A stretch of DNA of 64,000 nucleotides. It comes from Neiella litorisoli. GTDB taxonomy: Bacteria; Pseudomonadota; Gammaproteobacteria; Enterobacterales; Neiellaceae. The position numbers and the translations under genes were made by a program. Position 1 is the first letter of the stretch; every line of letters begins with the position of its first letter. The notes under the pieces were generated by a model. The model was not told where the DNA came from. It saw only the letters and a list, made by a program, of their open reading frames with translations, and did not search any database. Of the stretch, positions 45,294 to 53,162 are shown piece by piece. The stretch spans positions 1 to 64,000 of the forward strand of contig NZ_JACXAF010000006.1 in the NCBI RefSeq assembly GCF_014773395.1, given 5' to 3'.

Positions 45294-47942
45294 TTAGAAC
45301 CGTGCGGTGAGCTTGGCGTGGTAGTAGCGTCCCATCACATCATAGATTTCTGGTACCGTGTTGGCGTCGCTGTACGAATATAAGTACGGCGGTTTCTTAT
45401 CGAACACGTTATCGATGCCGGCAGATACCGACCAAGTATCATTGATGTGGTAGCGGCCAGATGCATCGTGGTAAGACACCGAGCCCACTTCTTTGGTTAA
45501 GCCATAAGCTTCCTGATAGTAGTCATCCGTCATGCCGCTGATGTAACGGTAGCGCCACGAAGCATCCCAGTCGTCACTGCCAACTTTCAGCGTCAGGTTG
45601 TTTTTCCACTCAGCCCAGCCGCCATTGAGGCCACTAATCTTGCCGGTGTAATCAATACCATCTTGCTTGTACTCCAACAGATGGCTGGAATCCAATGTGG
45701 TGCTCCAGTCTAACCCCAACCCTTCAAAGCCATAGGTCAGGTTCAAGTCGAAGCCAGACGTCTCCATTTTGCCAACGTTGGTCAGCGGCGATTCCATGTA
45801 GTCTATTTCACCCGAGAAGCTTGAGCGCTCGACGCCTAACACATCACACGCCGAAGCATTGCCGCCGTAACAGCTGTTCAGGTAAGACTGGGTGTCGATA
45901 CGGCTGATGGCATCGGTCACTTCGGTTTGGAAGTAATCTAATGTTGCCGAGAAACCGTCCAAGAACTCAGGGCTGTACACCACACCCAAGGTATAGGTAT
46001 CGGCTTCTTCTGGGCCCAGATCTTCGGACGTGGTCCAGGTGTTCTCGATTTGAGAATCTTTGTAGACGTAATCGGTATTGCCGATTTCCGCATGACAATT
46101 CTGGTAAGTGGCTGAATCTGGATTCAAGCTGCCATAACCGCTACATGGGTCGGCCAGATAATCAAACGAGCCGACTTTACCGCCATATAACTCATCGACT
46201 GTTGGTGCCCGGAATGCGGTTGAGGCAACCCCGCGGATCATCAACTCAGGATTGACGCGCCAGGTCAAACCCACTTTCCAAGTCATGTCGGAGCCGAAGG
46301 TGCTGTAGTCAAAGTAGCGAGCAGCAACTTCAGCGGTCAGATCGTCAACAAATGGCTTGTCAGCCAGCAATGGAATGGCAAACTCGGTGTAAATTTGGGT
46401 GGTGTCGTAGTGGCCAGATGTTGGATCTTGTTGTGATGCACTACCGTCACCGGCAACAGTCACTGCATCGGGCTGATACCAGCCTTTCTCGCGACGATAC
46501 TCAATGCCCGAGGCAAAGCCGACGGTACCCGCAGGCATTTCCCAGGCGTCACCAGAGACGTTGAAATTGACCACGTTCATTTCGTTACCACCGCTCGCCT
46601 GATCGGTGTAGCTGATGTAGTCGACCACGTCTTGTGACAACTCGCCTTCAGGTACAAACCAATTGCCGCACGGAATGTCTGGATCGTTTTCACAGACGGT
46701 TGGATCGACCGTTTCACCAACTTTCTTCAAGTTCACGTAATTGCTGCTTTTATCGGTCGAATCATTGCGGCCGTAGATGTACGACAAGTCCCAATCCAGT
46801 CCGCCAGCAAAATCAGTGAAGCCTTGCAGACCGGCGACAATGCGAATGGTGTCGGTGGTTTGATCGAACTCGCGATTGCCAACTTCGGTCATCCGGCGGC
46901 GATACTCAACATCGGTGCCAAATGGGTTACCCGGTGCATCGGCACCGATAATCAAACCATCAATGGGTTCGGGCGCCATTTGCTGGTTGGATGTCCGCTT
47001 GGTGTACATGCTTTCGATGAACATCGACAGATCTGAGTTAATTTCATAGGTGCCATTGGCAAATAGAGAAATCCGCTCTTGCGGCGTATACAGGTACGAC
47101 TCTTCGGCGTAGTTGTAGTACTCATACTGATCGACCCATTCGCCGTTTTCATCGAGTTGTTTCCAACCGGTGCCATCATTGACGGTGCCGCCGGGAATAC
47201 GCGAACTACCACTTTGGCAAACGCCATTGTCATCAAAAGCGTTATCCGGGCATTTCGAGAAGTTACGATCGCCTTGCATCGCATCACCACGGTCGACGTA
47301 GCTAAGGCCAAGCATGAAATTGCCTTTGTCGCTACTACCGCCGGTGATCAGGCTGATTTCGCCGGTATTGGCATCGCCTTCGGCAGAGCCGGCATAGCCC
47401 ACGGAGAACTCGGCGCCTTCAAAGTCTTTTTTGGTAATGATGTTGACCACGCCGGCAATGGCGTCAGAGCCATAAACCGCCGAAGCGCCATCTTTGAGAA
47501 TTTCGATACGTTCAATTGAGGCGACCGGAATGGTATTGAGATCAACCGATGAATCGGCGCCAATGCCAGAGTTGACCATACGGCGGCCATTTACCAGTAC
47601 CAAGGTGCGTTGTTCACCTAAGCCGCGCAGGTTAATCCGAGCGGCACCGTTGCCGCCGTTGTTACTTGCAGCGCCGGTGGCCATGCCATTGGATGCTGGG
47701 TTTTGTTGCAGGATTTGATCAACGGATGTGAAGCTGCCGATTGCGATGTCTTCGGCGCTGATGATGCTGACAGGGCTGGCGGTCTCCATGTCAGTGCGTT
47801 TAATGCGTGAACCGGTAACTGAAATGCGTTCGAGGTCGTCAGCTTGGGCTTCATCGGCATAAGCTGCTGGGGCTATCGTTGCGACACTGAACGCGCTGAT
47901 AATTGCGAGCGCGACTGGTGATAGTTTTGCATAATTATTCAT
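45294..47942 (-). CDS. TonB-dependent outer-membrane receptor
   Basis: 882 residues from ATG 47942 (MNNYAKLSPVALAIISAFSVATIAPAAYA), a clear signal peptide; the frame starts 30 bases earlier without benefit. A TonB-box-like stretch (LERISVTGSRIKR) precedes the plug domain (SPVSIISAEDIAIGSFTSVDQILQ; INLRGLGEQRTLVLVNGRRM; DAIAGVVNIITKKDF). The barrel follows, ending in the aromatic residue expected (KLTARF). The plug type is that common in marine bacteria that import oligosaccharides, peptides or siderophores; the substrate cannot be read and no TonB-linked enzymes are adjacent. Monocistronic. Confidence 0.92.
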   Translation of the reverse strand: MNNYAKLSPVALAIISAFSVATIAPAAYADEAQADDLERISVTGSRIKRTDMETASPVSIISAEDIAIGSFTSVDQILQQNPASNGMATGAASNNGGNGAARINLRGLGEQRTLVLVNGRRMVNSGIGADSSVDLNTIPVASIERIEILKDGASAVYGSDAIAGVVNIITKKDFEGAEFSVGYAGSAEGDANTGEISLITGGSSDKGNFMLGLSYVDRGDAMQGDRNFSKCPDNAFDDNGVCQSGSSRIPGGTVNDGTGWKQLDENGEWVDQYEYYNYAEESYLYTPQERISLFANGTYEINSDLSMFIESMYTKRTSNQQMAPEPIDGLIIGADAPGNPFGTDVEYRRRMTEVGNREFDQTTDTIRIVAGLQGFTDFAGGLDWDLSYIYGRNDSTDKSSNYVNLKKVGETVDPTVCENDPDIPCGNWFVPEGELSQDVVDYISYTDQASGGNEMNVVNFNVSGDAWEMPAGTVGFASGIEYRREKGWYQPDAVTVAGDGSASQQDPTSGHYDTTQIYTEFAIPLLADKPFVDDLTAEVAARYFDYSTFGSDMTWKVGLTWRVNPELMIRGVASTAFRAPTVDELYGGKVGSFDYLADPCSGYGSLNPDSATYQNCHAEIGNTDYVYKDSQIENTWTTSEDLGPEEADTYTLGVVYSPEFLDGFSATLDYFQTEVTDAISRIDTQSYLNSCYGGNASACDVLGVERSSFSGEIDYMESPLTNVGKMETSGFDLNLTYGFEGLGLDWSTTLDSSHLLEYKQDGIDYTGKISGLNGGWAEWKNNLTLKVGSDDWDASWRYRYISGMTDDYYQEAYGLTKEVGSVSYHDASGRYHINDTWSVSAGIDNVFDKKPPYLYSYSDANTVPEIYDVMGRYYHAKLTARF

Positions 47943-48049
47943 TTTCTGCGTAATCCCAAAGGTTATTTCCAAAGTTGGCGCAGTCTTTTGCTGCGTTGGT
48001 TTTGAATACTCTTCAAGGTCGCTGTTAAATGCAATTGAGGTGAATTTTC

Positions 48050-48187
48050 ATGAATATTTTGTTGTTGTTAATGCATTGTTTATTCACTATCGGTTGTGTG
48101 TTCACAAATAGCTTGTTGTGCTGGTGGTGGCGAAAATGGCAGGACGAAGGTTGGGTTTGGGAGCTTATTGCTAGTGCTTGCCGCTAG
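48050..48187 (+). CDS. Candidate 45-residue membrane small protein
   Basis: ATG 48050 has GAGGTG eight bases upstream, a convincing ribosome site. The peptide has a hydrophobic first half (MNILLLLMHCLFTIGCVF), a CWWWRKW patch, then an amphipathic tail ending EGWVWELIASACR. This is the hydrophobic-then-charged layout of small inner-membrane proteins. There is no homology I recognise; a chance ORF is possible. Lies between the TonB receptor promoter and maeA, upstream of the CRP site. Confidence 0.3.
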   Translation: MNILLLLMHCLFTIGCVFTNSLLCWWWRKWQDEGWVWELIASACR

Positions 48188-48228
48188 CGTGTTGGTTAAA
48201 TGTTAAAGTTCAAGAAAAATCCACTTAG

Positions 48229-48244
48229 TGTGATCTTGATCACC
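48229..48244 (+). promoter_or_regulatory. CRP-type binding site upstream of malic enzyme gene
   Basis: TGTGA-TCTTGA-TCACC matches the CRP consensus TGTGA-N6-TCACA except at the last base. It is about 200 bp upstream of the maeA start. Confidence 0.6.
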
Positions 48245-48442
48245 TTTATGGGCCAGTGATTCCCGCTGTTCACAAAAACATGACGTCTGTCGGTGGGTCT
48301 GTAACGCTGATCTGGCCACTACGATTGCCGCAGATGATCGGTGAATAATTTCAGCGGGTTCACTTTTGTTCGAGCTTTTGTGTAACAATATTTATCCACA
48401 AAGCGAACGTGGCAACCCACCAATAACTGACGAAGAATTGTT

Positions 48443-50131
48443 ATGCACGATAATAAACGGCCGCTGTACCTCCCTTACGCTGGACCAGTGCTATTAGAAA
48501 CATCCTTACTCAACAAAGGCAGCGCTTTTAGTGAACAAGAGCGTCGCGACTTCAACCTCGAGGGCTTGTTACCCCAAGCGATTGAATCCATTGAAGAGCA
48601 AGCGCAACGCGCTTATCAGCAGTTTGCTGCATTTGAGTCTGATATCGACAAACACATCTACTTGCGGAATATTCAGGACACCAACGAAACCCTGTTTTAC
48701 CGTTTGGTGAATGCCCATATCAGCGAAATGATGCCGATCATTTACACACCTACGGTTGGCCATGCGTGCGAGATGTTTTCCAGCATTTATCGCCGCGCCC
48801 GCGGGTTATTTATTTCCTACCCCGATCGCGATCGGATTGACGATATTCTCAACAATGCCACACGGCATAACGTCAAAGTCATTGTGGTGACCGATGGCGA
48901 ACGGATCCTTGGTTTAGGCGATCAGGGCATTGGTGGCATGGGGATCCCCATCGGTAAGTTGTCGCTGTATACCGCTTGTGGCGGCATCAGCCCCGCTTAT
49001 ACCTTGCCGGTGGTGCTTGATGTTGGTACCAACAATCGTCAACGACTTGATGATCCAATGTATTTGGGCTGGCGCCATGAGCGCATCAGCGGTGAGGAAT
49101 ATACCGAGTTTGTAGATAAGTTTATCGCCGCTGTGAAAATTCGCTGGCCGGAGGCACTGGTTCAGTTTGAAGACTTTGCCCAAAACAACGCAATGCCATT
49201 ATTGCAGCGCTACAAAGATGATATTTGCTGCTTCAATGATGATATTCAGGGCACAGCGGCAGTGACCGTTGGCTCGTTACTGGCTGCTTGTAAAGCCGCC
49301 GGTAGCGCGCTTAAAGAGCAGACCATTTGTTTTCTCGGGGCTGGCTCTGCAGGTTGTGGTATTGCCGAGGCCATCATTGCTCAGATGGTGGCGGAGGGCA
49401 TTAGCGACGAGCAAGCGCGCTCGCAAGTGTATATGGTCGACCGCTGGGGGTTGCTGACCGATGACATGGCCAATTTACTGCCTTTCCAACAGGCGCTGGT
49501 TCAGGCCAAGAGTAAAGTGGCTGAATGGCCGGTTGATCCCACCACGATTTCGCTGCTGGATGTGGTTGAAAACGGTCGGCCGACAGTGCTGATTGGGGTG
49601 TCTGGCGCGCCAGGTCTGTTTACCCAACAAGTCATCGAAACCATGGCCAAGCATTGTCCGCGGCCAATTGTGATGCCGCTATCAAACCCGACGAGCAGGG
49701 TTGAAGCTCGCCCCGCTGATGTCATTAATTGGACCGAAGGGCGAGCGTTGGTGGCAACCGGATCACCGTTTGCGCCGGTGCCTTATGACGGCGAGTTGTT
49801 TGATATTGCCCAATGCAACAACAGCTACATTTTCCCAGGAATTGGCTTGGGGGTATTGGCAACACAAGCCAAGCGCGTCACCGATAATATGCTGATGGCA
49901 TCAAGCCGAGCATTGGCGGAGTGTTCGCCGCTGGCCAAAGAGGGCAGTGGGCCGTTGCTGCCGCCACTGGAAGAAATTCAACAAGTGAGCCGCCATATTG
50001 CCTTTGCCGTGGGACAAGCGGCAATGGCTGATGGTGTTGCTGTGCAAACGGATGATGAAGTGCTCAGAGAAAGCGTTGATTATTGGTTCTGGCAGCCTGA
50101 ATATCGCGACTATAAACGGACGTCATTCTAA
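48443..50131 (+). CDS. maeA: NAD-dependent malic enzyme
   Basis: Oxidative decarboxylation of malate to pyruvate. 562 residues against 565 for E. coli MaeA (SfcA). Conserved parts: the N-terminal [27 protein letters not shown], the malate-site [39 protein letters not shown], metal site [20 protein letters not shown], the dinucleotide loop [15 protein letters not shown], and [15 protein letters not shown]-type site upstream suggests catabolite control. A terminator follows 40 bp after the stop. Confidence 0.96.
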   Translation: MHDNKRPLYLPYAGPVLLETSLLNKGSAFSEQERRDFNLEGLLPQAIESIEEQAQRAYQQFAAFESDIDKHIYLRNIQDTNETLFYRLVNAHISEMMPIIYTPTVGHACEMFSSIYRRARGLFISYPDRDRIDDILNNATRHNVKVIVVTDGERILGLGDQGIGGMGIPIGKLSLYTACGGISPAYTLPVVLDVGTNNRQRLDDPMYLGWRHERISGEEYTEFVDKFIAAVKIRWPEALVQFEDFAQNNAMPLLQRYKDDICCFNDDIQGTAAVTVGSLLAACKAAGSALKEQTICFLGAGSAGCGIAEAIIAQMVAEGISDEQARSQVYMVDRWGLLTDDMANLLPFQQALVQAKSKVAEWPVDPTTISLLDVVENGRPTVLIGVSGAPGLFTQQVIETMAKHCPRPIVMPLSNPTSRVEARPADVINWTEGRALVATGSPFAPVPYDGELFDIAQCNNSYIFPGIGLGVLATQAKRVTDNMLMASSRALAECSPLAKEGSGPLLPPLEEIQQVSRHIAFAVGQAAMADGVAVQTDDEVLRESVDYWFWQPEYRDYKRTSF

Positions 50132-50170
50132 TTGCCGTTTGGCTGAAATGATTGCCACGAGCAACCAGCG

Positions 50171-50195
50171 AGCCCCCTTGATTGGGGGCTTTTTT
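50171..50195 (+). terminator. Intrinsic terminator of maeA
   Basis: Stem AGCCCCC/GGGGGCT with a 5-base loop followed by TTTTTT. Confidence 0.9.
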
Positions 50196-50209
50196 ATCTC
50201 GATATGGTG

Positions 50210-50887
50210 TTACTGGCCCTGTTGAGCCGATTCGACCAGACCGTCGTTGAGCTGATTGGCCCAGCGCTTGATGATACGTTTGGATTGCTGATGATTGTCG
50301 ACCGAGCTTTGGCGCACTAATTGGCCCCAGTCGGTTGCTTCTTGTTGATCGACGATTCTCGCGAGGATTTCGCCGGTCACTGAGTCTTTAAGCTCCAGCA
50401 CCAGAGTCATTTCACCGGCACTTTCGGCATAGATTTTGACGTTGTTAGTGCGCGACATTTCATCGAGGTTGGCGAAGTAGACGTTAATCAGTTTGGGCAC
50501 CAACATCAGGGTGTCATCGCCGGTTTGATCGGTGAATGTATAATTGCCCTTCTCTTCGATCACTTCTCGGAATGATTCGTCAAACAGTGCTTTGAGCCTG
50601 GCCCCAGCGCGTTCCATCCCGCGCTTCATTTGACCGCGAGTGGCGAAATCATTGCGATAGGCGTTTTTGCGAAAGGCGACGTCTGCTTCTTTCAATAGCA
50701 AGCTGTTGTAGTGAGAAAAATCAGCGCCGGGCTTGAGGTACAGCTCGTCAACTTTCTTTGATTCTACTTTGGTGAGTTGGTCAAAGCTGGTATCTGCTTG
50801 GTCTGCCGCGTATAGATTTGCATGACCAAGGCCCAAGCTCAGGCTAGTGACGACCATCACTAGCGTTGCCAAATTGTTTGCCATCAT
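50210..50887 (-). CDS. Exported DUF3313-like protein
   Basis: 225 residues with a Sec signal peptide (cleavage near LYAADQA). The mature part (YLKPGADFSHYNSLLLKEADVAF; a conserved TLMLVPKLINVYFANLDEMSRTN region; AGEMTLVLELKDSVTGEILARIVDQQEA) resembles the DUF3313 family of periplasmic proteins of unknown function. The family assignment is by pattern and moderately certain. There is no lipobox. It is convergent with maeA and has no clear operon partner. Confidence 0.65.
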   Translation of the reverse strand: MMANNLATLVMVVTSLSLGLGHANLYAADQADTSFDQLTKVESKKVDELYLKPGADFSHYNSLLLKEADVAFRKNAYRNDFATRGQMKRGMERAGARLKALFDESFREVIEEKGNYTFTDQTGDDTLMLVPKLINVYFANLDEMSRTNNVKIYAESAGEMTLVLELKDSVTGEILARIVDQQEATDWGQLVRQSSVDNHQQSKRIIKRWANQLNDGLVESAQQGQ

Positions 50888-51081
50888 TGACTCCTTGCGA
50901 TGATAGAGCAGGTAGGTGTTACCAGTCAGTTAGTGCTAATACCATGGACTTCAATTTAGCGCCTTGGTTCCGAACCGCACTGGGTTAGGCCAAAAAACAT
51001 GAACTAGCAACAGGTTGTTGCGTAAATGTTATCGACATTCAGAGCCGGTTGATGTCTTTCTTTTAGCAGATCTCTTGTCTA

Positions 51082-51465
51082 TTAGTGCTTTTGAAACAAG
51101 TAGTAACCGGCAGCAACAGCAGCAAAACAGAGGCCGACATTCAGCAGAATATTTGCCGCCAGTTTGACCATCTCGCCTTGCTGAAGCAGGGCCAGATTAT
51201 CCATCGAAAATGTAGAAAAAGTTGTCAGCGCACCGAGTAGGCCAACCGAGATCAGCGCGCGCCAGGGGCTGTCAGATACCTGCGCTTGTTGCAGTGCAAT
51301 AAACATGGCGCCCATGCAAAACGAGCCGACAATGTTGACCGTCAAGGTGCCGTACGGAAAACCTTTGCCAAATAACTGGGCACAAAAATCGGAGATTAAA
51401 AATCGAAGGCAGGCGCCAATAGCGCCGCCGGCGGCAACAAAACCAAGTGTCGAGAGGTAGCCCAT
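51082..51465 (-). CDS. crcB: Fluoride ion exporter FluC/CrcB
   Basis: 127 residues with four hydrophobic helices. The dual-topology channel signatures are GGAIGACLRFLISDF, YGTLTVNIVGSFCMG and LLGALTTFSTFSMDNLALLQQGE. FluC dimers let fluoride leave the cell. Two starts are possible: ATG 51465 (chosen) or TTG 51471; neither has a good ribosome site. No fluoride riboswitch was recognised upstream. Confidence 0.92.
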   Translation of the reverse strand: MGYLSTLGFVAAGGAIGACLRFLISDFCAQLFGKGFPYGTLTVNIVGSFCMGAMFIALQQAQVSDSPWRALISVGLLGALTTFSTFSMDNLALLQQGEMVKLAANILLNVGLCFAAVAAGYYLFQKH

Positions 51466-51551
51466 GAGCAATAGTTACAGAAAAGCGGCAATGACTGCTA
51501 GTTTAAAAAGGAACTCAGGGGTTTACCAGTCGAACAATCCAAGTTATTGAT

Positions 51552-51797
51552 TCAACCGTGTAATTTGACGAATTTATCGAGCAATTGCTGCTCTGTTTCT
51601 TGATGTTCAGGGTTGACTTCGATGCAATCAATCGGGCACACCGACTCACAGGTTGGTTTGTCGTAATGGCCGACACATTCCGTGCAACGGTCCGGATCGA
51701 TCTCATAGATCTCTTCCCCCAAAGCAATCGCTTGGTTCGGACATTCTGGTTCACACATGTCGCAGTTAATGCAGCTGTCGAGGATAATTAGAGCCAT
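51552..51797 (-). CDS. yfhL: YfhL-type 2[4Fe-4S] ferredoxin
   Basis: 81 residues with two cluster motifs, CINCDMCEPECP and CTECVGHYDKPTCESVCP. The extended spacing in the second motif and the C-terminal helix (HQETEQQLLDKFVKLHG) are typical of the YfhL/Alvin-type dicluster ferredoxins. Acts as a low-potential electron carrier; partners unknown. Monocistronic. Confidence 0.93.
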   Translation of the reverse strand: MALIILDSCINCDMCEPECPNQAIALGEEIYEIDPDRCTECVGHYDKPTCESVCPIDCIEVNPEHQETEQQLLDKFVKLHG

Positions 51798-52202
51798 TTC
51801 AATCGGTTATCTATGATTCTTCAGTGTTGTGCTGGGTTGGTGAAAAATTGTGCGGCGCATTATGGCAGATTCTTCAAGACTAATCTAACGGCAACTGTCA
51901 TGCTCGTTGGCCGCCTCTCCGCCATTCACTCCGTTTAGTTGAGAATTATCACAGTCACCCAAATTTTCATTTTGTTCCTCTTGAACTGGGATGAGTCCAC
52001 CCCATTTATTCAATCGTTAATCGCTAATTGCTTTGTTTTATTGGGAATAACCCAGACAACAGGAGAGCCGACAATGTGTTTATCGATTGATCGACGCCCC
52101 AACTGCGCGCGTCCCCCACCTTATTGATTGCAGATGCAGCCATCGTGAGCGAATTGCTCCGCAAAGATACCTGTTACTTCGCAAACAATAGGGGAAAGCT
52201 CG
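51798..52202 (+). other. Leader region of the ABC-GldG-DUF4340 operon
   Basis: About 400 bp between yfhL and the ABC operon. It holds a 17-codon ORF with a good ribosome site (52074-52127) and a short dyad, GAGCGAATTGCTC (52148-52160), between it and the ATPase gene. No other gene is seen. Confidence 0.45.
52074..52127 (+). CDS. Candidate 17-residue leader peptide or microgene
   Basis: ATG 52074 is preceded by AGGAGA nine bases upstream. It encodes MCLSIDRRPNCARPPPY, then TGA, 75 bp before the ABC ATPase start. Three consecutive prolines just before the stop are a known ribosome-stalling arrangement, so it could be a regulatory leader peptide. A tiny secreted substrate of the transporter is another option. 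The frame is open further upstream without other good starts. Chance occurrence cannot be excluded. Confidence 0.35.
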   Translation: MCLSIDRRPNCARPPPY

Positions 52203-53162
52203 ATGCTTGAAGTGAAGCATTTATCTAGAAAATACGGCCATTTGGTGGCTGTAGATGACGTCAGTTTCTCGATTAATAAAGGAGAAATCGTTGGCCTCCT
52301 TGGTCACAATGGAGCTGGCAAAACAACCATCATGAAAATGATCAGCGGTTACCTAGAAGCCAATAAAGGCACAGTGACAGTTGATCGCATCAATCTCGAA
52401 GCAAATCCTAAAACGATCCAAAAACAACTCGGGTACTTGCCCGAAAATCTACCTGTTTATCCGGAAATGACGGTGGCCGACTACCTTGATTACGCTGCCG
52501 ATCTTAAGGGGCTCAAACACAATGTTAAAAAGGTAGAGATCAAACGCGTCGTCAAGGCTACTGATTTGAGTCATAAACTCCTGGCGCCAATCGCGACCCT
52601 GTCGCGCGGCTTGAAACAACGGGTTGGTGTGGCTCAGGCCATTTTAGGCCACCCTAAATTATTAATTCTAGATGAGCCAACTAACGGCCTTGATCCCGAG
52701 CAGACTCAGCAAATGAGAGCTCTAATTCGAGATATTGCCAAAGATGCTACTGTGATTCTGTCCACTCATATCATGCAGGAAGTGGAAGCGTTATGCTCAC
52801 GAGTATTGATTGTTCACGGCGGTAAACTAGCGCTCGATGCCGAGCTTGATACGTTGCGTCAAAGCAATCATCTGCTGTTAGAAACTTCGCTTGCTCTGAG
52901 CGACCTTGAGCAAGTCACCAAACTACCACAGGTTGTTGGCCTCGACAGGCTCGAGGCCGGTAAAGTCGGCCACCGCTATCGCATCGAATGTCGACCCGAT
53001 AGCGACCAGCCCGCGCTATCAGCACAAGTGGCTCAATTCATCGCATCGCAAAATGCTCAGCTCTACTTATTACAGCCCGAACTCAGAGATCTGGAAACGT
53101 TATTTAAGCAAGTGAGCACTGGAGCTATGACTCATCAGGAGGTATGTGATGCCGCAGCATAA
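52203..53162 (+). CDS. ABC-2-type transporter ATPase (GldA-like)
   Basis: 319 residues. Walker A is GLLGHNGAGKTTIMKM, the signature is LSRGLKQRVGVAQAIL, Walker B is LLILDEPTNGLDP and the switch His is in STHIMQEVE. After the ATPase core (about 1-215) there is a C-terminal DUF4162-like regulatory region. AGGGGA precedes the ATG. Its 3' end overlaps the permease gene by 14 bp. With the permease-GldG fusion it forms a complete ABC-2 exporter of unknown substrate; resemblance to gliding GldA/F/G is structural only. Confidence 0.92.
   Translation: MLEVKHLSRKYGHLVAVDDVSFSINKGEIVGLLGHNGAGKTTIMKMISGYLEANKGTVTVDRINLEANPKTIQKQLGYLPENLPVYPEMTVADYLDYAADLKGLKHNVKKVEIKRVVKATDLSHKLLAPIATLSRGLKQRVGVAQAILGHPKLLILDEPTNGLDPEQTQQMRALIRDIAKDATVILSTHIMQEVEALCSRVLIVHGGKLALDAELDTLRQSNHLLLETSLALSDLEQVTKLPQVVGLDRLEAGKVGHRYRIECRPDSDQPALSAQVAQFIASQNAQLYLLQPELRDLETLFKQVSTGAMTHQEVCDAAA

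Larger units (their letters stand above)
47943..48442. other. 500-bp divergent intergenic region (TonB receptor / malic enzyme)
   Basis: Contains a candidate 45-codon small ORF on the plus strand (48050-48187) and a near-consensus CRP site (48229-48244). The remaining sequence is A/T-rich leader DNA in which I recognise nothing further. Confidence 0.5.

Noticed and set aside
45695-47718. Several open frames on the plus strand opposite the TonB receptor
   Set aside because: They are antisense to a long, well-supported coding region and resemble no protein.
51466-51551. Fluoride riboswitch upstream of crcB
   Set aside because: None of the conserved riboswitch pairing or loop sequence is visible in the short gap before the gene.
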